A stretch of DNA of 64,000 nt, taken from positions 868,001 through 932,000 of the forward strand of contig OZ255843.1 in the NCBI GenBank assembly GCA_965277775.1. Direction: 5' to 3'. Positions 55,578-63,466 of the stretch are shown in pieces. Origin of the DNA: G965195345 sp965277775 (GTDB lineage Bacteria > Pseudomonadota > Gammaproteobacteria > CAKMZV01). The notes under the pieces are model-generated. The model had not been told where the DNA came from and made no database searches. It worked only from the letters and a program-made list of their open reading frames with translations. A program made the position numbers and the translations under genes. Each line of letters begins with the position of its first letter. Within the stretch, counting starts at the first letter, position 1.

Positions 55578-57133
55578 AGTCGCCCTTCCAAATCATCTAG
55601 GCTGATCACACCAATAGCGGCCAGTTCAATGGCTCTCATAGCCATAGTTTTGCCACCATTTTCTATCCAAATTTTTTCTGCCAAATAATAATTTTTATCA
55701 AAGATCTCTTTTAACATCGCATCTCCTGGTATCAGCACTTCAGCACATATTTTTCTTCCCGATGGCGAAGCATTTTTGTACGGCACAAAAAACATATTAT
55801 TTGATAAAAAGGTCTCTACTTCATCAGTGGATTTGGTTTTTTCATATAGCCAATTTGAAAAATTTGGATAGGTTTCAAAATTTATATCCGCCACTTTTTT
55901 AATGTACTGTTTGTTGTCTTCATCATAGGTTGGCAAAAGCACTTGATGTATGATGATTGATAAGAAATCTTTCATGGCCAAAATATTCGGTTCAATACCC
56001 AAATCTATTAACCGTGCTGCCGTCGCTATGGCACCATTGGCGTGCGTTGTAGAAAACACTTTGTGTCCAGTGAGTACAACCTCGGTCAATGCTTGCGCTG
56101 TATAAATATCTCTTATTTCTCCAATCATCAAGGCGTCAGGATCCATGCGCATACAGTTTTTTATACCTTCAGAAAAAGGTGACTTGTACTTGGGGTCATT
56201 GTGTAATCGCAATTGCTTAACACCTGGAATGGGTATTTCCGGTGGATCTTCTAAGGTTAAAATCCTCTTTGTTCCTTTGTGATAATAATTGAGATGCTTT
56301 AGAATTTCCGCAAGAGAAGTTGTTTTACCTGAACCTGTGGGGCCCGAAATGATGACCAGACCATGCGGTCTGCGTACTGCTCTGTTGATGTTATCTTCTT
56401 GATGCTTTTCATAACCTAATTTATTTATGACTGACGAACTTTGTTCAACAAGTAAACGCAAAGCAACATCCCATCCATTTTCTTCACGATTGCAAACTTG
56501 TTGAAATCGCAACACAACGCTCTTTTTTAATGCAGTCATTTTGATTTCGGTATCAATCGGCCGATGATTGGTCCACGATGCTTCATTATTTGTTGAGCCG
56601 CGCGCATTTAAATTAAATAAAGCGCCAACCATCACATCTGCTTCTGCTGGGTCTATTAATTCCTGCTCTATCAACAAGCCATTAATCCGGAAAGAAATGA
56701 CGGCTTTTGCACTGCCTCTACTGATATGAATATCTGACGCATTCTGTATAACTGCTTGGTCGAGTACATGCTCAAATGGCTTTTTTAGACTTCTTGAGCT
56801 TGGCTTGTTCGCGACATTGCCCTCTGTTTGGCCCTGAACTTGTTGTGTTTCATGCGTGCACTCGAATACGGCGCCAATTGATCCAACAGAATGGTTCCGC
56901 CAATCGTTTAATTCATGCTTATTTTCAACCACCTTCGGTGAATAACTGGCATCATTAGGATATTTTTCCCGCAATTGCGTGGCGGCTTTGGTTAGCACGC
57001 CAACTTTATGAATAAGTGTTTTTGTGTGAAAGAAAACCCATTCAGAGTCTGAATCACTTCGGTAAAAAAACAAATAATCATCAAACTTGGGATCAACCTT
57101 GGGGTTAAATATTTCTGGATTTTTTACAACCAT
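55574..57133 (-). CDS. pilQ: Thin-pilus assembly ATPase PilQ (GspE family)
   Basis: 519 aa from the ATG at 57133 (GGAG upstream); the frame is open to 57241 within pilP. Walker A IISGPTGSGKTTSLAEIL, Asp box ILTLEDPPEIPIPG, Walker B DPDALMIGEIRDIYTA, His box VLTGHKVFSTTHANGA. The zinc-binding tetracysteine of some GspE proteins is absent. Cytoplasmic motor for pilus extension; a retraction ATPase is not encoded here. Confidence 0.93.
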   Translation of the reverse strand: MVVKNPEIFNPKVDPKFDDYLFFYRSDSDSEWVFFHTKTLIHKVGVLTKAATQLREKYPNDASYSPKVVENKHELNDWRNHSVGSIGAVFECTHETQQVQGQTEGNVANKPSSRSLKKPFEHVLDQAVIQNASDIHISRGSAKAVISFRINGLLIEQELIDPAEADVMVGALFNLNARGSTNNEASWTNHRPIDTEIKMTALKKSVVLRFQQVCNREENGWDVALRLLVEQSSSVINKLGYEKHQEDNINRAVRRPHGLVIISGPTGSGKTTSLAEILKHLNYYHKGTKRILTLEDPPEIPIPGVKQLRLHNDPKYKSPFSEGIKNCMRMDPDALMIGEIRDIYTAQALTEVVLTGHKVFSTTHANGAIATAARLIDLGIEPNILAMKDFLSIIIHQVLLPTYDEDNKQYIKKVADINFETYPNFSNWLYEKTKSTDEVETFLSNNMFFVPYKNASPSGRKICAEVLIPGDAMLKEIFDKNYYLAEKIWIENGGKTMAMRAIELAAIGVISLDDLEGRL

Positions 57134-57137
57134 TGCA

Positions 57138-57629
57138 TTACTCCGATACACTGAATCTGATGATGCGATTGTTTTTTTTGAGCATGATCTCGTTGTACAA
57201 CAACTGATTGACATGCCACCCTTGAATACTTGAACCTTCAACCAGAGTCAAGCGTCTACCATCATGAAAAACAATCGCTCTTGCGTGGCGGCCTGATCCA
57301 ATAATGCTTTCAATATGTATAGAAGGGTCTACCTCATGAATGATGGGATCTATTTCAGGTTCAGTCGTAATTGGTTGAATCGGAAGATTCAAAATTTGAT
57401 TGATTTCTGGAGGTTGCTGAGGCGGCGTTGTGAGTGCTTCATATGCTATATTTGCTTTTAATCGCGCCCGAAGGTACGACTCCCTTGCTTCTTCATAACG
57501 CTCTTTAAACCCTAAGTTAAATACAACTTGTTCACAGTTGATTTTATCTTCAAGTGTATTTAGTCGTTCACAGTTTGCCTGAGCTGAAACAGAGCAAAAT
57601 ATCCCAACCAAGAGTATCAATCTAAACAT
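57138..57629 (-). CDS. pilP: Type IV pilus biogenesis protein PilP
   Basis: 163 aa, signal peptide LILLVGIFCSVSAQA. A Pro-rich linker leads to the beta domain IHIESIIGSGRHARAIVFHDG with GWHVNQLLYNEIML. Links the inner-membrane subcomplex to the PilN secretin. Overlaps pilO by eight bases. Confidence 0.87.
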   Translation of the reverse strand: MFRLILLVGIFCSVSAQANCERLNTLEDKINCEQVVFNLGFKERYEEARESYLRARLKANIAYEALTTPPQQPPEINQILNLPIQPITTEPEIDPIIHEVDPSIHIESIIGSGRHARAIVFHDGRRLTLVEGSSIQGWHVNQLLYNEIMLKKNNRIIRFSVSE

Positions 57630-58539
57630 TTGTCGGTCCTTTTATGGTTAACATATTTTTTTGGACATGCCAGCTAAGGGAGTCAAAGTACCAGCCCTTA
57701 AGGCGCTCCAAATTAAAAAAATCTATTGAAATTTCATAACGTGTCCCATGTATTTTCATTTTGGGAATGGCTGTTCGAGTTTGTTGTAAAGGTTCCAATG
57801 TGTTCAGAGTCAGCTCAAGCGTTAAGGTTTTTTTCGAGCTGCCATTTTCATAGGTCACTAAACATTGTGGATTGCATTCAATAGTTGTTAGTCTTAGATT
57901 TTTGGACCACAGTGGTAAGGTCAATAGATCCTTAATTAGATCGGTCGAAATTGCATTTATCTTGGGAGGTGAGGTAGATACAATTTTTTCTACGAGTGGT
58001 TTTTGTTTAAAAGCATTATGGATTATGCTCATGCCTGCCCCAAATGATACAAAAACAAAGAAAAGCATCAGGATTTGCTTGCGACTGCTTTTCTTTTTAA
58101 CTTTTTTCATTCTTTTTGACGTGATGACATCAAAGAAGTCCTCATCAATTTTGATAACTTCAAAGCCTTTAAGGTCAAAATTGCAATAAATCGTATAATT
58201 TTTACTAACATCGTTCTGCACGACTTTGAGATCGTCAACTAATGCCGCTTCATTCTTATAAGTGGCGTCTAATTCAATGTTGTGTTCTGAAATGATACAC
58301 AGCCATATCAAAAAATCTGATTTGACAATGTAAATCAGCGCATCATCATAATTGGCATCTGATAATATTATTAGTGCCAAGGCTGGTAAGCCATAATTCT
58401 GAGCCTGATTGGTCTTTCCATGAATATAGCTTTCGGGGCCTCTTTTATAGACAATTTCACCTTCGTTGATCTTTGGTTTCGAATCTAAAAATGTCCATTC
58501 AAGCGCAACAGCGTATTTTTTATTATTAATATCAATCAT
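57622..58539 (-). CDS. pilO: Pilin accessory protein PilO
   Basis: 305 aa. The N-terminal ~150 residues are cytoplasmic and begin INNKKYAVALEWTFLDSKPKI. A basic KKVKKKSSRKQ precedes a single membrane helix (ILMLFFVFVSFGAGMSII), with a periplasmic C-terminal half. Shorter than PilO of R64 as I remember it. Overlaps pilN by four bases. Confidence 0.8.
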   Translation of the reverse strand: MIDINNKKYAVALEWTFLDSKPKINEGEIVYKRGPESYIHGKTNQAQNYGLPALALIILSDANYDDALIYIVKSDFLIWLCIISEHNIELDATYKNEAALVDDLKVVQNDVSKNYTIYCNFDLKGFEVIKIDEDFFDVITSKRMKKVKKKSSRKQILMLFFVFVSFGAGMSIIHNAFKQKPLVEKIVSTSPPKINAISTDLIKDLLTLPLWSKNLRLTTIECNPQCLVTYENGSSKKTLTLELTLNTLEPLQQTRTAIPKMKIHGTRYEISIDFFNLERLKGWYFDSLSWHVQKNMLTIKGPTNV

Positions 58540-59927
58540 AGGATTTCTGCTGTTATCATAACGACCGCAATGTCTCTGGCTCGAATTTGATTCTTACCAC
58601 CTCCAATTGCCCACAATTCGGGTTGACCAATGCCATTTTGAGTCAAACTGGTTCTTTTAGAATCCAACCCTGAAAGGAATGTTGTTTCACCTGTTTTAAC
58701 AACCACACGCTTCGCAATTGACCTTCGATTGATGGTGGGTGTTTGCACGATAGTACTCCCGAACGTTCGCAATTCAACTAAATCGGTTAGATCAAGCGCA
58801 ATTTGCAATCCGATCTTATCTTCACTGACAATGGACGGGATGATTATTAGATTGAGCCCAATCTCAATAGTTCCAGGCGTTATGTCAAGGGTTGTTGATG
58901 AGTCAGAATTAACAGACACACTTTCAATATAACCCACCTCTCTTAAATTTTTAATTGGATATGGCTGGTTGATAGAGGCGACGTCTTTGATTGATGTAAG
59001 TACAGAAACGTCACGATTTTCCGCAAGTGCATTGATCAATAAATCACCTGCAGATGGGTCACTGAGTCTAAGTGAAACTGGATTTGCAACAGCTACGACG
59101 CTGGGCGCTGAAGCAGTTAAAGCGACATTTCCAAATTTTCCGAGCACGTTGCTGAGAACTGAAGAAAAGGACTCTGTATTATTTAAACGTAAGGACAAAA
59201 CGCGAACATCAAGCCTAACTAATCTTTTAAATTCACGGTTAAGTCTCTTGATTTCACGTTCGATCTTTGCCAAATTGGGGGGGCGATCCCTCACAATGAT
59301 TTGATTATTAGCACGATTTAAATTTATTGAACCTGCGCTACTTAAAAATGTTTCCAAACTTGAAACCAATTGATCCCACGTGCCATTATTAAATGAGATG
59401 GATAAATTTTGACCACTCTGCCCCTGCGAAGCATGTGAGGCTTGCATGGTTGCTTCACCAAACCAATCTAATGTGAAAGATTTAGTTTCAAACTGATAAA
59501 TTATGATCTTGTTTTCTTCATATTTCCAGTAATTCCCTGTTCTATTTGTGAGTTTGTTCAGGGCTTGTTCAAGCTTACCGCTAAATGAAAAAGTGACAGG
59601 TGAATTTGATGCAGAACTGCTCACATTATCTACGTCAACAAAAATTGGAACATCTGCATATTCACTGATCACATCTGCAATAACTTCCAGCGATTTATTG
59701 ATGACAGAAAGTTCAATGCGTTTTTCGAACATTTTCGGTACGGGTTCATCAATTTTAATTTTTTCACCCATTAGATAGGGGATGCTCTTAATCTCAACTG
59801 GCTTGAATGATTCAGGTTCAATTTTTAAAATTGCATTGACCGCTTCTGTATGCTCTTTGATTTCAGGGGGCTGTGACGAGCAAGCGCCTAAAATCGATAG
59901 GATCAGAATTAATACTGACTTATTCAT
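58536..59927 (-). CDS. pilN: Lipoprotein secretin PilN
   Basis: 463 aa. Lipobox SILGAC, an N-terminal N0/STN-like region, and a C-terminal secretin domain with TTLDITPGTIEIGLNLIIIPSIV and RRSIAKRVVVKTGETTFLSGLD. Forms the outer-membrane channel of the thin pilus. Order TcpQ-PilN-PilO-PilP-PilQ-PilR-PilS-PilV follows the R64 type with PilM missing. Confidence 0.9.
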   Translation of the reverse strand: MNKSVLILILSILGACSSQPPEIKEHTEAVNAILKIEPESFKPVEIKSIPYLMGEKIKIDEPVPKMFEKRIELSVINKSLEVIADVISEYADVPIFVDVDNVSSSASNSPVTFSFSGKLEQALNKLTNRTGNYWKYEENKIIIYQFETKSFTLDWFGEATMQASHASQGQSGQNLSISFNNGTWDQLVSSLETFLSSAGSINLNRANNQIIVRDRPPNLAKIEREIKRLNREFKRLVRLDVRVLSLRLNNTESFSSVLSNVLGKFGNVALTASAPSVVAVANPVSLRLSDPSAGDLLINALAENRDVSVLTSIKDVASINQPYPIKNLREVGYIESVSVNSDSSTTLDITPGTIEIGLNLIIIPSIVSEDKIGLQIALDLTDLVELRTFGSTIVQTPTINRRSIAKRVVVKTGETTFLSGLDSKRTSLTQNGIGQPELWAIGGGKNQIRARDIAVVMITAEIL

Positions 59928-60366
59928 TGATGAACCTATCGATTTTTAAGACTTTTGAGCCGTGCTCGTTTGATTTATATATCACCGCCCTGTATGGCAC
60001 ATTATTGGCATAAAGATGCGTAAACAACGCATTGATGACCGAAATGAAGTCTCCATAATAATTTGCGGAAGAGGCTATGGTCATATCTTGATCGTCTGAC
60101 CAAGCATAACCATAACCAGCCGCTTTTGCCCATATGTTTAAATTCTCTCTGAGTGTTCGTTTATGCGATAAATGCCATCGACGATTAATTTGCCCGATTG
60201 GTGAAGGATTTGAAAGCAATTTTTCTTGGATAGGCTCGGAACGGATGCCATTGTTTTCTCGTTCTATGCTTTTTAGATAATATTCAATTTTTTCTTGATC
60301 GGTTGCTGGCTCAGAACCTAATATTGGCGCGCAAACCAAAAGCAGAATGAGTAAACTAAATTTCAT
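59920..60366 (-). CDS. TcpQ-domain protein (C-terminal part of PilL as a separate gene)
   Basis: 148 aa with a signal peptide (FSLLILLLVCAPILG). The C-terminal ~85 residues match TcpQ: RTLRENLNIWAKAAGYGYAWSDDQDMTI. In many related elements this domain is the C-terminal end of PilL. Directly upstream of the secretin gene (8-base overlap), consistent with assisting secretin assembly. Confidence 0.8.
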   Translation of the reverse strand: MKFSLLILLLVCAPILGSEPATDQEKIEYYLKSIERENNGIRSEPIQEKLLSNPSPIGQINRRWHLSHKRTLRENLNIWAKAAGYGYAWSDDQDMTIASSANYYGDFISVINALFTHLYANNVPYRAVIYKSNEHGSKVLKIDRFINE

Positions 60367-60368
60367 GA

Positions 60369-60749
60369 TTAGGCATCCCTTTTAATCACTTTGACGACCG
60401 ACTGATGGACATATTCATTCGATTGTAATAACCACCAATCCCCTCTTTTTTCAATCGCAAACAAGAGCGTGTTCTTGTCCACCTGACGACGCTCTATGGA
60501 CTGATGTACACTCGGGATTTTTCGAATATTTACTCTTGGAACTATAGTAATTAAAGAAATGAGGAATGGATTCTTAAACTGTGCTTTGCGATACCTAATT
60601 GAGTCCAATTCAGACAAAGCTTTTATATTTGAATCTATGACTTGGCTAACAGCACGACTCAAGAGTTTGTATTCTTTTTCCTGAACTTCTTGCACAGATG
60701 TGCAGGCCACTAAAAATGGAAAAAGCATTACAAAAATACCCATTCTCAT
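60369..60749 (-). CDS. Lipoprotein of the pilus operon, unassigned
   Basis: 126 aa with lipobox FLVAC (Cys 16). The rest is a small globular domain (LLFAIEKRGDWWLLQSNEYVHQSVVKVI). It is the second gene of operon C, 11 bases after TIGR03761 and 2 bases before the TcpQ gene. No family recognised; envelope location suggests a pilus role. Confidence 0.65.
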   Translation of the reverse strand: MRMGIFVMLFPFLVACTSVQEVQEKEYKLLSRAVSQVIDSNIKALSELDSIRYRKAQFKNPFLISLITIVPRVNIRKIPSVHQSIERRQVDKNTLLFAIEKRGDWWLLQSNEYVHQSVVKVIKRDA

Positions 60750-60760
60750 GACAATGCGCT

Positions 60761-61465
60761 TTATTTTTGTACTGATGTGAGCACTGACCTTACTTCACCG
60801 GAAATAACGTTCTCGGGAATGTTGCCTTTTTTCTCAAGTGCCTCAAACGCCTCTGCAGCACCTGCTTTATGTTGGGTACGCGTTACGCCAGATATTTTAC
60901 TTATTCGCGCCAGCTCAAACAAATAGCGGATGGGTCTCTCGCCATTTGACCGGATCATCGTTTCATAAGTTTTGCGAGTGATCATCGAGTTTAACCTTAA
61001 GGCCATAGCACGAACATTCATCTTGTCAAACTGGGCAATCAAACGTGCACCCATGCGACCGTATTCATTTCCGAATTTCAACGGTAGAGTGGCTGGATTT
61101 ATGCACTTGGCAAAATTGATGTGATAACCAAGATATTTAGCCCGCTCCTCTATTTTTATGATTTTTTCAAGCTGTTGGGTTATTTTCTGGTCGCAGATAT
61201 CCATTTGTTTTTCGATCTGGATTAATGAATAATCGGCATGTGGGTCATCTGCCATTACCGCGTCTATCAAAGAATGACACGTCCGTGAAAAATACGTCAA
61301 TGGCGGAAATGTCTGTTTCTCAGGATCGTATTGTCCCTGAAAGAGTACAAGCGCTTTGTTCGTATGGATTTCTAACGTTGACGTTAGATCCATGCGAATG
61401 TTTTCAACAGGCAGTGTTAGGTCAATGTTAATTTGACCTTCTAGGTTTTGTATATTTTGGATCAT
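60761..61465 (-). CDS. Integrating conjugative element protein, TIGR03761 (PFL_4669) family
   Basis: 234 aa, cytoplasmic. Recognised by LEIHTNKALVLFQGQYD, the acidic ADDPHADYSLIQIE and CINPATLPLKFGNEYGRMGARLIAQFDKM. Function unknown; the family is found near replication or regulatory genes of these elements. First gene of operon C, with a good SD (GGGAGG) seven bases before the ATG, unlike the first genes of operons A and B. Confidence 0.87.
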   Translation of the reverse strand: MIQNIQNLEGQINIDLTLPVENIRMDLTSTLEIHTNKALVLFQGQYDPEKQTFPPLTYFSRTCHSLIDAVMADDPHADYSLIQIEKQMDICDQKITQQLEKIIKIEERAKYLGYHINFAKCINPATLPLKFGNEYGRMGARLIAQFDKMNVRAMALRLNSMITRKTYETMIRSNGERPIRYLFELARISKISGVTRTQHKAGAAEAFEALEKKGNIPENVISGEVRSVLTSVQK

Positions 61466-61492
61466 AAGACCTCCCTAAAAAATCGAGAGGGT

Positions 61493-61541
61493 ACTTTAGC
61501 AAACTAAAAATGTATAAATTGAAACATTGATGTTTTAGTTT
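61493..61541 (-). promoter_or_regulatory. Operon C promoter with palindromic operator
   Basis: Minus strand: AAACTAAAACAT, CA, ATGTTTCAATTT (61541-61516), 17-bp spacer with ACATT in the same place, -10 TAAAGT (61498-61493). The predicted transcript has a ~20-base leader with the SD. Confidence 0.78.
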
Positions 61542-61563
61542 TTTGCCTATAGTTCTATCCATG

Positions 61564-61586
61564 AAAAACCCCGTCGTAACGGGGTT
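61564..61586 (-). terminator. Rho-independent terminator upstream of operon C
   Basis: Stem AACCCCGT / ACGGGGTT around a four-base loop. On the minus strand TTTTT is the continuation of the stem. It insulates operon C from transcripts arriving from the right. Confidence 0.75.
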
Positions 61587-62526
61587 CGGTGTTTTTGAAT
61601 GATACCTAGATTTAAGTTGCTGGTTTAATAAATATGTAATAGTTTATGATAAACCAAACCCATCAATCATAAAATTAATGGATGATCCAGCTAAATACAT
61701 TAATAATCCTTTTGTCAGTTTTCAGCGGTGTTCTCACAAGCTAGTTGCTTATGCACTTGCTTTTCTGAAGGATACGAATTTTTGAAACCTCATAAGGTAT
61801 CAGTTTATCCGCTATGAACAGGTTCATGCTTCGCGCTGTTTTAGATGCGCCCTAAACAGAGTATTTCTAAAAGCTATAAGCCATTAGATCAACTTAAGGT
61901 TGAGATTTTAATTTCTACCCCTTTCAAAGGAAATCCACAGGTGCTTAGTCTTGATCTATTTCAGAATGACAATCACCTGAGTACATAAACAATGCCATCT
62001 GCTTAAGTCCAACCATTTCTGACTCTGTTTATGCGCCTTTAAATTTCACTTAAAGCAATATTCATCAAACTAAATCTTGAGATCCCGTCATTTAATTTCT
62101 CTTGATTGGTTTGTCTAAATTGGACTCTAAGTGTTCGTAAAATCCCAATGTTCTGCAATAATCGCCTAAGCCAAAACTTGCTAAAGGCCGTTTTTAATGT
62201 GACCGCATCTATTCTGTGGGGAAATGCTTTATAGTACACATCGTAATTGATAGTCCATTAACATTGCGCCTGTTATCAGGGACCCACAGAATATGCGCTT
62301 TTGCGATAGATTAAATCAAGCGTCTGCAATCTCAAAATCCGAATATGATGTAGACCGATTCGAGAAAAAAACAGACGCTTGAGCCATTCAGATTTTTAAT
62401 AAATTCTGAATGGCAAGCTAAGGGAAATCTGACTAGCATACGCCATCACTCAACACTTGACAATGTCAAATTTATGGTACATATTCTAGAATTGATTCCG
62501 TTTCCCAAGAATTAAAACAAATGAAT
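61587..62526. other. Eroded gap between the DUF2857 operon and operon C
   Basis: 940 bp without a convincing gene. Short frames: 61678-61785 plus (35 aa), 61845-61988 plus (47 aa, ending in a plausible coding-like stretch), and 62039-62239 minus (66 aa, GTG start, with FWLRRLLQNIGILRTLRVQF). None has a ribosome binding site or recognised family. They could be relics of the replication genes commonly found here. The right part holds inverted repeats (62316-62414). Confidence 0.45.
62316..62414. other. Nested inverted repeats, possible structured RNA or terminator
   Basis: TCAAGCGTCTG (62316-62326) and CAGACGCTTGA (62372-62382) are a perfect 11-bp inverted repeat. Immediately after it come GCCATTCAGA (62383-62392) and TCTGAATGGC (62405-62414). 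Between the first arms are CGAAT and ATTCG. On the minus strand a T7 run follows the second hairpin by 11 bases, so it may end the DUF2857 transcript. Confidence 0.55.
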
Positions 62527-63108
62527 TTATAAAACTTCCAATTGATTTACTTGGATAGGTCGACGTTTCATAAGAAACTTAAACAAATAATTGATATTGA
62601 CATCTTTGTACTTGCCAAATTTTTCATTCAATTGAAGTAAAACATCAATCATCGTTTTCTTTTCAGCATGAGCCAAATCAAAAGCCTTAAGAATATTCTC
62701 ATTTAGCTCTTCATCCTTAACGATTCTTGGTCTGCCTATTTTTCTTGGATCGGAAAACGATAATCCAAGTAAATAGCTAAATCGTCGTTTACTTATCATA
62801 GGGTAAAAATAATTTACAACACCGAACTCCGAACCTGCATTTATTAAATTATGCACATAATCCGGCTTCACAGTCGCTATGGTGTCAAGATAAGCTTGCT
62901 CATCGAATTTTATACTTATGAATGGTTGCCCATAACGCATAAGCAGAGCCAATTCACCAACGCCACGTTTCATGTATTCCTGAATGATTTTGATTCCAAT
63001 ACCCGATTCAGAAATCACTTCAGGTGATTTGTTACTCAGTTCATTAAGAAGTTTAATGCTTATCCTGTTAAGGGTTAAATTGTCTAACTTAACATGTTTA
63101 CTTGCCAT
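62527..63108 (-). CDS. DUF2857-like protein, candidate transfer activator (BisC/FlhC-like)
   Basis: 193 aa from the ATG at 63108, which overlaps the upstream stop (ATGGCAAGTAA); a longer frame to 63201 is less likely. The central region (LINAGSEFGVVNYFYPMISK..., RFSYLLGL, GRPRIVKDEELNENIL) resembles in layout the DUF2857 family of PFGI-1/ICEclc elements, one member of which (BisC) is an FlhC-like activator of transfer genes. The match is by eye and distant. Likely controls operons A-C; no sequence evidence shows which DNA it binds. Confidence 0.5.
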   Translation of the reverse strand: MASKHVKLDNLTLNRISIKLLNELSNKSPEVISESGIGIKIIQEYMKRGVGELALLMRYGQPFISIKFDEQAYLDTIATVKPDYVHNLINAGSEFGVVNYFYPMISKRRFSYLLGLSFSDPRKIGRPRIVKDEELNENILKAFDLAHAEKKTMIDVLLQLNEKFGKYKDVNINYLFKFLMKRRPIQVNQLEVL

Positions 63109-63466
63109 AGCTATTAAAGCGCCCCTGGATGATAGCGCCTCCTCCATATAAAATGTTTTGATTAAATTTGAGTTGATCAACCGTATCACAGAAAGCAACA
63201 ATCAGCTGCTTAAGTTCATACAAGTCAATTAACCCCTTTCTAAAAAATTCAGTCAGATCATCAAACCCAACTGTTGGCATAAAGGTTTTTTTCGTTGCGA
63301 AATGGTCATCAATTGGATGGCCACTAAAAGGCTCTATCAGCATAATGTCTGATATCTGATTATCATCTTTTCTGGTAAAAGTTGATCGAGACGCACCTTT
63401 GATTGCAACAATACGAGAACTTGTCTTTCGTCTCGTGCCTTTAATTTGCTGATTTACGTCGTTCAT
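63098..63466 (-). CDS. 122-aa protein of unknown function, partner of the DUF2857 gene
   Basis: 122 aa. A basic N-terminal ~35 residues (IKGTRRKTSSRIVAIKGASRSTFTRKDD) precede an acidic/hydrophobic part ending DLTEFFRKGLIDLYELKQLIVAF. No signal peptide or membrane helix. Overlaps the DUF2857 gene by 11 bases. Its ATG is the end of the duplicated 455-bp leader. The pairing recalls the two-subunit activators FlhDC, SetCD and BisDC, but I see no homology to FlhD or ParB. SD-like AAGGAG lies eight bases before the ATG. Confidence 0.65.
   Translation of the reverse strand: MNDVNQQIKGTRRKTSSRIVAIKGASRSTFTRKDDNQISDIMLIEPFSGHPIDDHFATKKTFMPTVGFDDLTEFFRKGLIDLYELKQLIVAFCDTVDQLKFNQNILYGGGAIIQGRFNSYGK

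Noticed and set aside
62039..62239. 66-aa minus-strand frame as a transposase fragment
   Set aside because: The sequence suggested a C-terminal helix bundle, but I could not match it to any transposase; GTG start, no SD. Kept only as a possible relic.
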